Both the position numbers and the translations under genes were made by a program. This document shows, piece after piece, positions 12,711 through 24,672 of a stretch of 64,000 nucleotides of DNA. The stretch comes from Tubiluchus corallicola (Eukaryota > Priapulida > Priapulimorpha > Priapulimorphida > Tubiluchidae): positions 62,001 through 126,000 of the forward strand of contig JAQGDQ010000327.1 in NCBI GenBank assembly GCA_030141605.1, written 5' to 3'. Under the pieces are notes generated by a model, which ran no database searches, was not told where the DNA came from, and saw only the letters and a program-made list of their open reading frames with translations. Within the stretch, counting starts at the first letter, position 1, and every line of letters starts with the position of its first letter.

Positions 12711-12844
12711 AATTTATACGCAAAATTTTTTGCAAGGCCTTTGCTAGTCTTATAATTAATTTTGGTGGTATATATATATATATATACCACCAAAATTAAT
12801 TATAAGACTAGCAAAGGCCTTGCAAAAAATTTTGCGTATAAATT
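12711..12844. repeat. Perfect 134-bp palindrome with (TA)n centre
   Basis: Both 67-bp arms were compared base by base and are exact reverse complements around 12777/12778; the first mismatch is 12710 versus 12845. The arms contain GCAAGGCCTTTGCTAGTC and AATTTTGGTGGTA, and the centre is TATATATA. Part of the arm recurs as single copies near 13390 and 14985, so the palindrome is a head-to-head junction of composite repeat units. Confidence 0.93.
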
Positions 12845-12849
12845 ATATA

Positions 12850-12862
12850 TATACCACCAAAA

Positions 12863-12911
<49 letters not shown>

Positions 12912-13300
12912 CCGACTAGGCTACAGCTCCTATGACGGCACCATTCTCGACGATCTATACATCAAACAAGAGGCCTCCACCTACAGGTTCGCACATGTGG
13001 GTTTATTTTTCGAATCGGGCCGAAGAACTGGGAAGAATGGCCATTTTTTTTTACTGTTTTTCGGAAAGCTGTGCAAAACTTATACCTCTTATTTCTAGAG
13101 AACGGGAATGTGCCAGGGGCAGTGCTGGTAATGGTTGAATAGCCCGTTCAGTGGTGGGTGGTATAGTTATATTTAGATTTTGCGGGAGGGCTAATAATAC
13201 CCCCCGCTACAGGCATTTTCCTCGGACCCAACAACGCAAATTTTGTTAAAAACTGCTCTAACATCCTCTAGAAAAACTCAATTTGTGCAACTGTTTGATC
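12850..13300 (+). repeat. Composite repeat, (TA)n plus body copy
   Basis: About 40 bp of TA dinucleotide is followed by the body block: 'GGCACCATTCTCGACGATC', 'TTTATTTTTCGAATCGGGCC', 'AAACTTATACCTCTTATTTC' and 'AGCCCGTTCAGTGGTGGGTG'. Same orientation as the 12175 and 13525 copies. Confidence 0.8.
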
Positions 13301-13314
13301 AGGTAAAGAAAAAA

Positions 13315-14515
13315 AACACCTGGTGTGGGTGGTGTGTTGCGAGTGGAGTGGAGGATTGGTGTGGTGTGGGTTGTGAGTTTATGTGCTAAATTCTTTTTGT
13401 GGGGTTTGGCTGGTCTGTATGATTAATTTCGGTGGTATGTTCGATATTCGATAATATTGCGATATATAACATATCTACCGCATATATTAATTTCCGTGGT
13501 ATGGGCTTAATATATATATATTTACAGAGATGTAAGATTCGAGGCCATAGCTCCAACGATGGCACCATTTGCGGCAATCTATATATCAAACAAAAGACCT
13601 CGATCTAGTGTGGTCTCATTGGGGGTTTATTTTTTAATCGGGCCCACCCGGAAGAATGGGGGTCAAAAAACCTCCAAAAATGGCCTTTTCCCAGCCGTTT
13701 TTTGCAAAACTTACACCTCTTATTTCTGCAGAACGGGAAGGGGCTGGGGGCGTTGCCAGCCACGGATAGATAGCCCGTTCAACGGTGGGTGTTGTGGGCA
13801 TGTCTAGATTTCGCGGGAGGCCATGGCGTCTCGTAATGGGCGTTTTCTCGGACTCAACTCCCAATTTTTCCGAAATTTCGATCAAATAGCCTGTAGAAAA
13901 AAACAGCCTAGCGGCGCCTGGTGGGACTCTTGGAAGGTGATATATGGCTTTTTAAAAGAGGAAGAACAGGGCTACATGATGACGTCAGCTATATTTTAGG
14001 ACACGTCCACCGTGAGGAGCTGTGATGAGTTGATTGGAGGTTCCATTTTGAGTGATTTTCGTTTGGAAAACTGCTGACGCAAAGCCGTTGCTGTGACGTC
14101 ATCCATTATACTCTACCTATAATTTCGTTTAAGTAAAAGCTGCTGCTGTCAGTTATAATGTAAGCGTTATAACACTAATCTATTACAATCAAAAGGAGCA
14201 GTTTGTAAACTACTACGTAGACTGTTTATGCATTATTGATCATTGGTGGATGGGTCTAATACCATTTATCGCAACATGCAATTTCAACGTTGTGCAAAAT
14301 GTTTTGCGTGGTTTCTTATGCTGCTGTGTATTGGTATCGATGTTATAGGTGTTGTCATCGTCGTTGCCATTATCATTATCGTCATCATTATGATCACCAT
14401 GTAATGTGGCGGGTTTGGGGTGGTGGGTACGGTGTGTTGTAGGTAGTGTGGTATGGTGTGGTGTGTGGGTGTTGTGGTTTGGTGGTATGATGTGGGAGTG
14501 TGGTGGATGCGATGA
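13315..14515 (+). repeat. Composite repeat, most complete unit
   Basis: Module order: GTGTGGT-rich minisatellite (13318-13376), 'AAATTCTTTTTG...TTTCGGTGGTAT' lead-in, short (TA)n, body block (13525-14150), the 'GCATTATTGATCATTGG' and 'TTGTGCAAAATGTTTTG' block (14225-14320), a TCATCATTA trinucleotide patch, and another GTGGT minisatellite (14400-14515). No coding capacity. A repeat with the same minisatellite at both ends suggests tandem amplification. Confidence 0.75.
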
Positions 14516-14914
14516 GTAAAAGGAATGTTAAAATATACCATATGTTAAATAATTATATTAAGAAAAGTCTTCCTGAAGCCAGCCAAATAAGGAGAACTTA
14601 AGGAGTGGTGTCACTCGACGACGTGGGCGAAGAGTTGAACCATTTGTCAGACTGCGCACGCAGCTCATATATGAGACGTGACATCAGCCAGGAGGGGAGT
14701 TTGGTCAGACTTCACACCTACACGCAGGACGTCTCTTGTAGATTAGGGGCCTTGGCACTGCTATCTATATTTTACATCTATTGTGATGTTATTTAATAAA
14801 TGTGTTATTTCGCAAATAAAGTCTTAATAGCTTTTCCATTACTCAAACGTTCATAAACAGCTACACACGGCTCACACAACGTACTACCACTATACCACAG
14901 ACTTAATAATTTTA
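14516..14914. other. Unassigned sequence between composite repeat units
   Basis: About 400 bp without composite-repeat modules, containing only short frames. It may be an insertion into the array or the original intron sequence. Confidence 0.35.
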
Positions 14915-16495
14915 CTCGATGTGGTGTGGTGGGATGGTATGGTGTGGGTGGTGTTATGTGGGTTGTGTGTTCATTTAGGTGCAAAATTCTTTTTGCTGGG
15001 CCTTTGCTAGTCTACATATTAATTTCGGTGGTATACTTGCAAAATACTCTTATTTCTAGAGAATGGGAACGTGCCCCGGATGCTGCTGGTAATGGTTAGA
15101 TTGCCCGTTCAATGGTGGGTGTTATAGTCATATGTAGATTTCGCGGGAGGGCCACGGCGTCCCATGACGGGCGTTTTCCCGGACCCAACCACGCAAATTT
15201 GCCAGAAAACTGCTCAAATAGCCTGTAGAAAAACTCACTTTGTGCAACAGTTTGGGCATGTTGGGAAAAAATCAGCACACTCCCAGAAAGAGAACGAAAC
15301 GGTATACAAAATGTTGAAGGTTTCACTAGGAGAGATATCCACTGGACGAAACAGGAAGGGTGTATTTTAAAGTTCTTTTTAACCCGTGCTGCACGCTATT
15401 TGGAACATCCATTGCCTTTAATTTTGATAAATTTCGCCGCTGTTTCAGGTGTTGTTGTCATCAGCCGTTCGACAGTGTTATAGATTTTACATGTAAGTTC
15501 TGTTAGCCTATTGTCATCTGAGGACCAATAAACAAAAACTATGTAGAATGTCTGTGCATTATTGATCATTGGTAGACAGACTAATGGCATTTATTATAGC
15601 AGACAGTTTTGACTTTGTGTAAAATGTGTTGAATGGTTTCGTTATGATGCTGTGCTGTTGGTGTTGGTGCTATAGGTGTTGTCATCGTTGTCGTCATCAT
15701 CAACATCATCATCGCCATATGATGTGGGGATCTGGTGTGGTGGGTGTAGCGAGTGTGCTGTGAATGGAGTGCTGTGTGTGTTGTGCTGTGGATGTGTGGT
15801 GGGGTGGGTGTGGTGGTGTGGTGTGGTGGGCGTGGTGTAGTTTGGGTGTGGGTGGTGTGGTGTGGCGAGTGTGCTGTAGATGGTGTGGTGGAATGGTAGG
15901 GTGTGTGATGAGTTGGTGGTGTGGTGTGGGTGGTGTTGGTGTAGTGTGGTGTGCTATGGTGTGGGTGGTGTGGTGTTGTAGTGTCAACATCATAGTCATC
16001 AACATCATCATAACCATGTGATGTTGTGGGTGTGGTGTGGTGGGTGTGGCGAGTGTGCTGTGAATGGTGTGCTAAGGGTGTTGCGCTGTGGATGATGTGA
16101 TGGGGTGGGTATGGTGTGGGTGGTGTTGTGGGTGGTGTGCTATGATTTGGGTGATGTGGTGTTGTGGTATGGTGTGGGTGGTGTGGTGCTGTATTGTGTT
16201 ATGGTGTTGGAGGTGTGGTGTGGTGTGGGTAGCATTTATTATAGCACACAGTTTTGACTTTGTGCAAAATGTTTTGAATGGTTTCGTTATGATGCTGTGC
16301 TGTTGGTGTTGGTGCAGTAGGTGTCGTCATCATTGTCGTCACCATCAATATAGTCATCAATATCTCATCATCACCATCACCATATGATGTGGGGATCTGG
16401 TGTGGTGGGTGTAGCGAGTGTGCTGTGTGTGTTGTGCTGTGGTGTAGCATGGTGGGTGGTGTGCTATGGTGTGGTGTTGTGGCATCATCATCATA
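14915..16495 (+). repeat. Composite repeat, unit plus expanded minisatellite tail
   Basis: Starts with GTGGT minisatellite (14920-14978), lead-in (about 14990-15045), shortened body (15045-15370) and the GCATTATTGATCATTGG block (15555-15700). Then two or three rounds of GTGTGGTGGG minisatellite follow (15720-16225 and 16385-16490), interrupted at 16225-16385 by another copy of the 'TTTTGACTTTGTGCAAAATG' and TCATCA modules. The strand is strongly G/T-rich. Tryptophan/cysteine/valine-rich frames here are repeat artefacts. Confidence 0.75.
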
Positions 16496-16779
16496 GTCAT
16501 CAACAAACGTTCGTTGACGAAAATATTACTAACATTGTTGTCTCCATAGTCATCAAATGTTCCAGCCGTCCACTTTTTTTAGCTTGCTCTTATTCAAAAT
16601 TAATTCATGCTTTTTCTTTTTGCTGTTGAGTCTTGCGATAATTGGACACCAAGAACTATTCCTCCCGGTTCTGTACTGTACTGATCTCGAATTGTCGGAT
16701 CTCGACATCAATACGTCCAGCTACATCGATTACTATCTGCGTCATGTCCTCACTATCAGATACCGATACTCAGACTAAT

Positions 16780-16858
16780 TCAACACAGTCACTAGTTCAA
16801 CAGATAGTTCAACAGTTCAACACTAGTTCAACAGTAGAACAGATATTGTTCAAGTTTA
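16780..16858. repeat. AGTTCAACA minisatellite
   Basis: About six degenerate copies of a 9-10 bp unit (AGTTCAACA) occur in tandem. No gene is associated. Confidence 0.75.
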
Positions 16859-16859
16859 T

Positions 16860-17230
16860 TTAACTTAATTTCGAGTAATCTGTTTGACTCAACGATTTGA
16901 GCGGGTTTTGCTTCCCATTCTTCGAAAAGAAGATTTACTAGAATCACTTTCAATTTGAGATAACTTCACCTTGTGTTCGGCCAATCGCTCTGCATTAGTA
17001 CTTGACAGTTTTCCTCGTCTTATATTTTAGTATAAAAACTGGCTTGATCGCGTTTAATTTCACCAATATCATTTTGTATGACATAAAGTCGTTTCAGTTG
17101 AATTAATTCAAGTACAATTTCACCTCACTGCTGCAATATTGTTTGGTGTAAGAATTAGAATTACTCATCGAGGCTGGCTAAGCTTTATATCACCACCTCT
17201 TCAAAAACGGTGATAGGTGCATAGGTTAGA
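16860..17230. other. Unassigned intron sequence
   Basis: No gene, RNA or repeat could be supported in this stretch upstream of the LINE 3' fragment. Confidence 0.35.
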
Positions 17231-17234
17231 TGTG

Positions 17235-17830
17235 TTTAGATGCATATTATTCCTACCATATAGTAAAGAACATGTTGTACCATTATTTAAGAATATAGGC
17301 TTTTTAAATATTTACGATATAAATAAATTTGAAACTGCTATTTGTATACCACAACAATTTACTTCCATCGTTATTTGATGACTACTTTCAGCAAAACTTA
17401 AGTATTCACAGATACAACACTCGTAATAAGCTTAACTATCGCTGTGTTAAATGTAGTACTAATCTTCGGCAATTTTCTGTTAAATACCGCGGTACTGTTA
17501 CATGGAACTATACTAACACCGAAATCCGTAATTTGTCTTTAGTCTCAAAATTTAAAAGAATGTGTAAATATTTTTTATTCAAGTAGCACAATTGATAAAA
17601 CCATCTTGTCAGTTTTACATTCTAGATTCAATTTACAATTTTATATATTGGTTATATTGTAAATATGTATAATTGTTTTTTATAATGTCCCTTTTTCTTT
17701 TTGTTTTCGTTTAGTATACTAACGTTAAATTGTCATCTGGTTGTTGTATGTGGATACTTATTAATACGTTTTATTTTTCACACAGTTCATTATCAGTGGC
17801 CCTTATGAGCCTTTGGGCTTCTTAGACACC
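17235..17830 (+). pseudogene. LINE ORF2 C-terminus and 3'UTR fragment
   Basis: The frame at 17329-17586 has the classic LINE tail: 'LLPSLFDDYF', 'IHRYNTRNK', 'YRGTVTWNY', 'SKFKRMCKYF' and a stop. A neighbouring frame just upstream supplies 'NIYDINKFETAI', so there is a frameshift near 17340. The AT-rich sequence that follows, with a CTTATGAGCCTTTGGGCTT motif near 17805, looks like a CR1/L2-type 3'UTR. The catalytic part is absent. Confidence 0.78.
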
Positions 17831-18897
17831 AAAATTATTAAATGTTACTTTTATTATTTTTATAGTTAATCATTTTGAACTGGTAAGTTGCTAAAAATCT
17901 ACGTTTTTTGCGTATTTAACTATTAATTATTTTAGTAATTTAAATAAATTCTTTTGATAAAAAAGAAACGCATTGCAGCCAGTCGTTTCTTCTTAAGACT
18001 GTGGAAGAATGGCGAAATAGTCTAGATAATAAAAAAGTTATAGGTGCAATATTAAGTGATCTTTGAAAATATCTCGGGCGCACATAACATGTTGAAATTT
18101 AATTATGTAAAATACGTAATACGTATTTAATACGTAAGGAATTCTCCGGGTTGGTCCTTCAGCTCGTTTAATAACATCTTACTCTAGAAGTTTTTCCCGT
18201 TTGTTTTTAAGTACTTTAACGCATATGAAACGGAATCCGCCTAGCTGACTGTGCGACTAGTGGAATCGCTGCTTAAGATTTTCCCGGTCCTGTAAACTGA
18301 AACATGATCCACCAATAATCCGGAATTACCAAGTGTAACAACAAAGGTTGCCTGCAACTTTTTTTGGAAATATTGGGCTGATAATTCATAGTCACCCAAG
18401 GTTCGCACTCGCCGCCGTTTGAAACGACATACATTTTTGTTTTTAGTACTTTTCCAAGTAGATCTCTGTGAAATACGTCTTCTGTTTCCTGTGTTACAGC
18501 TAAACCCCACATTTCACACGAAGATGTACAAGTCTTGTTTTCAGGAATAATTTCCTGCTTAGAATCGATTTAGACGGGATAAAACCAAATATTGCCTGCT
18601 GTTGTATATTTGTATATCGTCTTCTATGTTATAATTAACATCGTACACGATCGTGTATTGATTTCAATCGCTTAAAATGTTATAGTCGCCAGTTTTTGTT
18701 ATTGTTTTTTAGATTTTTCCACCAATTTAGAAAACTCCTTTGTCTGTACCGACCCTTTTTGAAATACTAAAATTCAGAAATACTATCATCGGCTAATATT
18801 GCTACATTATTGCTGTACTTTACCAAAAATAGTAAAATACAACGAAAAATCGTTGTGACTATATAGCGAAAAAATAAAAGTGTTTTTTAGAACATAC
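17831..18897. other. Unassigned intron sequence
   Basis: Between the LINE fragment and the kinase exon I see only AT-rich intron. Two overlapping minus-strand frames at 18241-18512 have no recognisable motif and are not called. Confidence 0.35.
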
Positions 18898-19033
18898 TAG
18901 AGCGTTTGTTGGGTATACTATACCGTCCATGTGTGATGTCATAAGCTAGCTTTTTAAATCCCTGTTTGCCATCAAATGGCATACATCCGTATGACAAGAC
19001 ATAAAGAATTACACCTAAACTCCACACATCCAC
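18898..19033 (-). CDS. NUAK-family kinase exon (subdomains IX-X)
   Basis: Bounded by a TTTTTAG acceptor and a GTATGT donor. It encodes '[20 protein letters not shown]' (the invariant Asp and Trp of subdomain IX), then '[20 protein letters not shown]' and 'PNKRS', ending after the first base of the next codon. Joined to 7279 this gives 'RS-N-VSSLIAKML', continuous with the family. An earlier possible donor (GGACG/GTATAG) would delete the YSIP segment that NUAK kinases conserve, so the later donor was chosen. 136 nt, starting in phase 0. Confidence 0.9.
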
Positions 19034-20419
<1,386 letters not shown>

Positions 20420-22000
20420 CTGTTGCAAGGCTTTTTGGAGCAGTCTTGTTTTTAGTTGGGCATAAGTTGCGCTAAATGGCAATTCTTCGTCTAAATTATT
20501 GTACAAAACAGCCCCAGAATAATCCAGCGAAGCCTTTTTTGTAATCTGTTCCTGAGTTGGGAACTAGTAATGGACTGGCATTTGCTAGTCTGATATTATA
20601 AATTATGTTTTCTTTGAAGTTTTCGTTGGATTTTGCGGGGTACTCTGGGGCCTATAACGGTTTCATGTACAAGCTGGTTTCTCGATATTCAATATAATTT
20701 GCTATAATTTACATGTCTTTAATTTATTTGAACTCACTATATGTATGGTGTCTGCTAAAATGATTTTTGCTGCTCTTTCTTGAAGACAAGCAATATACAC
20801 TAAATGGTATTTCTCAGTTCTCCCACACTGTACAACATGACGGTGTTGTCATTCGCATACATTTCTTTTGAACGTTCTTTTAAACTATTAATTTTGGTTA
20901 GTCGTTTATATGTAGCAGGAAAATTATAGGCCCCAATATAGATCCTTGTGGTACACCAGTTTTGATAATTTGTTGTTCAGATTCTTGCCCCCTAAGTTGG
21001 ACCCACTGGGATCAATTTGACAAATAGAAGCGGAACCAATTTAAAGGTAGACAGGATGATTTTTCAATATACTACTCCATTTTCAAGTAAGATGCAAGTA
21101 TACATTTTAACACAATTAATACTGCAAAAGCATTTCTGATAATTAAATAATAGATTAATAGCTTAATTAACGGCGGGCGAGCCCAACTATTGATAGCATC
21201 ACACACTAACATAATTTTCTACAGCAAAAATACTCCACGAGCGTGTTGCACGTGTTTGCGAAAGCAAAAATTGAAGTACAGTGTTACCATAAATTATTCA
21301 GTATGTTGTACTAAAACTAGGCAAGTTTTAAGAAAAAAAATCAAATTTCAAATTTATCGCTGTGCTCACGCCTGAGCTGTCGAACGTGTGTCGAACACAT
21401 CTGAACTGAGGGTACAGCATTTTTTTGTGTAATGCGTTTCCGAAATGCAGGCACTAGTGCCCGTCTAACCAGTGAATGGCGAAATGTATGTAACAGTGAA
21501 GAACTAGTGGCGCGAACGTGAAACTGTGTTTGTGTGATAATAATTCTTTCATGTAAGTCATTTTTGAAAAAATAGTATAAACCGTTCAATATTTTAAAGA
21601 GTAGATTGTTTTGATTGACCTACAGTTTAAGATTGGGTCCGGTTTTGCTTTAAGGCAGTGCCCCGTATGCCATAACATTGTAGTTTTTTATCACAATCTC
21701 ATGATCAAGGATATCAAACGCTTTCTTCAGGTCTAAGCAGAGGGCACCTGTAAATTTACTTTCATCTATATTATTTAGCCATTCATCTTTGAGTGATACC
21801 AGTGCAGTTTCACAGTTATGGTTATTTCTAAAATCAGATTGGTTTTCTTACATTTCTGTTAAAAGATGCTTGCAATCAATATAACTGGTAAGCTTATCTG
21901 CAACTTTCAACTACCTTACTTATAATAGGAAGGTTGGAATTGGGCGGTAGTTTTTAAGATCTTCCCGATCACCAGTTTTGTGTATCGGGTAACGCGAAAC
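20420..22000 (-). pseudogene. Broken LINE reverse transcriptase
   Basis: Reading the minus strand from 22000: 'PIHKTGDREDLKNYRPI', 'HNCETALVSLKDEW', 'LCLDLKKAFDILDHE' (the first catalytic aspartate region), then after an inserted segment 'NWFRFYLSN', 'TGVPQGSILGP', 'MYANDNTVML' (a decayed YADD box) and a C-terminal 'LDYSGAVLYN'. These are consecutive reverse transcriptase motifs of a Jockey/CR1-superfamily LINE, spread over different frames with several stops. Endonuclease sequence is not seen; the element seems 5'-truncated near 22000. Confidence 0.85.
21045..21649. mobile_element. 605-bp insertion inside the LINE, flanked by TTAA
   Basis: The LINE frame reads '...YGAL' up to TTAA at 21650-21653 and resumes at TTAA 21041-21044 with 'LNWFRFYLSN', which are adjacent in related elements. 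The intervening 605 bp is therefore an insertion with a duplicated TTAA, as made by piggyBac-type transposases. Its ends (AGGTAGACAGG and AGCAAAACCGG, read inward) match only partly, so the class is unproven. Confidence 0.55.
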
Positions 22001-24170
22001 AGATTAATACAAATACTTAGTAATGTTTATATAAGCTAATCATATTAATATAAATGGTTAATAATGGCTGCATAAGCCAAACATGTTAATACAAATCACA
22101 GTTGGCTGGCATAGGGTCAAACTACAGTACAGTGTATCATCAAGTCGTAAAATTTTGTAGTCAACATTCGTCTTAAGCTGATCTGATTGAATGAAATTAA
22201 ACTAACCGTACGGTTTTATTTATAAAACCTAATATGAAGAATATGAACAAGAACAATGTTTTAGTGTGGAAAAACGCTGACTGCAAAAATAATCACGCTA
22301 AAGGAATATCTAGTTTGACAAACTCTCTGACGTGGTCAGAAACTGGAGTTTTTGAAAACAATAGTTACAAAATTAGGCTTTGAAGTGACATCAGCCTTTT
22401 GTTTGAAAGTCACAATTTTTAAATTATTGAAATCACGTTCCGTAATTGTCTAGAAACGTTGTCAACAGTACGAAGACGGAACAATATCACATTCATCGAG
22501 GCTTTGACGACTTGTGGAAAAATGTAAATACCTTTTTAGCTAACACCTACGCCGGCAAACCATAGCAAAGAAATATTCTAACATTGGATGTTTATTCGGA
22601 ACTGACAACGGTTTTTGAAAGTAATAGACATTCTCTTGCAACCAAAGTCCGGATCCTTTAAACTTTGCTTGAACCTTATTCTTTATACAATGCTGAACTA
22701 TGAACAACAGTAACTGAGCAAGCATTTCAATATTGTTAACTTGTGAATCTGTTCACACTTATGTAAACGCTTTGCGTAGTCTGCTTGCCTGCTTGCGTCT
22801 GTGTCTTGGGAACGCTTGCCGCTTTGTAAAGAGTAACTTCTTGTGAATGCTCTACAGGCGTGAGATTAGAATACCTAAGAGTTAGGAATCACTTACCTTA
22901 CCACCGGAAGTACGCTAGAAGCTGTTACTCTAATCAATCAGATGTATATTAGGATGTGTCTTATATTACAGTGCCTAAAGCCAATCAACAACAACTTAGA
23001 AGCAGTGCCCGTCTCCATGTGAGATGGTAGCAGAGGACGTTAGTATGATGACAGGTCAGCAAAGGCTTGTTGCTAGGTGTTGCTAAGGATAGATATTTTT
23101 AGATGTGTGACATAAGTGTAATAAGTTCAGACTCAGAATTATGGTATAATTATAAGGACCAGCAATATCCAGCTGGAAGGCAGTCAGTTTATAGACGCCA
23201 GTGATTTGCTATAGATTCTGAGGCAGGCGTTTTTCTACCCTCTTGGACTTTTTGTTGATGTTCATCAGTGTGCAATTATGTGCAATATAGTATACGATCA
23301 TATATGCTAAACAAGACCTTGTGTTTTATACTTCAACACGCTAAGAAGACAACTACAAGCCATCGTTCATTGTTACTGATACTGAGAACAAAAACCAACA
23401 TCATTATTATTTAACAAAAGATAAGCAACAGAAGAAATGACACTTTTCAAAGAACATCATTTTAAAAAATTATTAGGAATTAAATAGCCCGACAGAATAT
23501 CCACTCATGATCTGTATCCATCATGATCTGTGGTCAAGAAGAAATTTGCAAAAAACTGTCTATAAAACATAAGGCTAATTTACACTACCAATGTATAAAA
23601 ATTTTCAGGCGCTGTAGTAGCCGCCATTCACTTGAAAATTATGACTGGTGGACATCGTGACGTTCTGTAAGCACATCGTCGAGTTCTGTAAACACATATT
23701 GCTTAAACTAATTCAAACTTTTGCAGCCTACCTAATATTTATGCAAAATATCACTGAGCTGGTTATCTAATTTTTTGTCAAACCTTGTACTTTTGACAGA
23801 AATTTATGTGTCAAAGAAATACACTGTTTTATCGGAGAATGGGCATTCAAAATGGGTGTGCTCAAGCGTAAAATGATTGCGACTTCAAAGTGATTTTACT
23901 AATTATTATTACTATATCACCTATATTAAATATCCTCCTAACATTTTTCACGGACACTGAAATAAACCTAACTTTTTCGAAGGTTTGGTCTTTCCTTTAA
24001 TGGTATGTGAGGCAATGCGTAATGCTGACAAGTCACTGAGAGTGTTGATTTATTTCTGTAAACTTAATTTTTTGACCGTTCGCATTTTTATTTCCATGCA
24101 GGTATGGGTAAGGGCGTGCAGTACTGTTGTAAAATAACACATTACTGTTAAAATTAGTAAGCACCCATAC
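22001..24170. other. Unassigned intron sequence
   Basis: No open frame has a recognisable domain. The part at about 22930-23340, with a TATAATTATAAGG and moderately GC-richer sequence, could be a solitary LTR, but no ends or second copy were found. Confidence 0.35.
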
Positions 24171-24236
24171 CTTTGCGTTTCCAGTCTTATCCAGTAGAAT
24201 ATTCTCCAGCTTTAAATCTCGATGTGCAATGTTGTG
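24171..24236 (-). CDS. NUAK-family kinase exon (catalytic loop)
   Basis: A 66-nt exon between TTTTTGCAG and GTATGG, 22 codons in phase 0: 'HNIAHRDLKLENILLDKTGN' plus 'AK'. HRD (catalytic Asp), the Lys two residues on, and the Asn that binds metal are all present, so the enzyme should be active. 'HRDLKLENILLD' is the AMPK-related consensus. The preceding exon ends 'YCHQ' and the next begins 'ISDFG', giving a seamless fit. Confidence 0.95.
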
Positions 24237-24479
24237 CTGCAAAAATGTATCATCGGTATAAATATTAAACTACGTGTTACACCACTCAAATGCAGATATT
24301 GTTAACTCAGATATGGCATAGTTCATTTAAATGTGACATAGTTCATTAAAATTAAGCAACAATGCAATTCAAACTTGCCTGTTCCCTCAAATATAGACTT
24401 AGGTTCAGTTAAGTGTAGTTATAAGATTTATTTTACTCTATTTTATCTTCATTTATTAAAACGTTTCAGTAATTGTGGT

Positions 24480-24672
24480 TCATCAATGTAGCTATTGTCC
24501 CACCGCCTCAAGCTGTTTTTCTTTATTGAAAGACAACCCTTTCATGCATTGCGGTACTACTGTTTACTCTTTTATGATCGGTCCTATTATGTATAGTTTT
24601 AATTGTAGTGTTTGTCTTCAAGGTCAACCGGGACTGAAACAAAATTATAAATAAATGAAATAAAATAAAATT
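24480..24672 (+). mobile_element. LINE 3'UTR end fragment
   Basis: 'AAGGTCAACCGGGACTGAAA' followed by AAATTATAAATAAATGAAATAAAATAAAA resembles the 3' terminus of L2/CR1-like LINEs, which end in a hairpin-forming CCGGGACT stretch and an A/T microsatellite tail. No coding sequence remains. Confidence 0.5.

Noticed and set aside
15709-16450. Long frames rich in Trp, Cys, Val or His, Thr, Pro on both strands
   Set aside because: All lie within GTGGT/TCATCA repeats and show no coding character beyond the repeat.
18241-18512. Two overlapping minus-strand frames of about 80-90 codons
   Set aside because: No motif, no splice context with the kinase exons, and no match to any element I recognise.
18917-18924. 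Alternative donor (GGACG/GTATAG) for the kinase exon
   Set aside because: Using it would remove a conserved segment and break phase with the last exon; GTATGT at 18897 preserves both.
22930-23340. Possible solitary LTR with a TATAATTATAAGG box
   Set aside because: No terminal repeats, target duplication or second copy could be identified.
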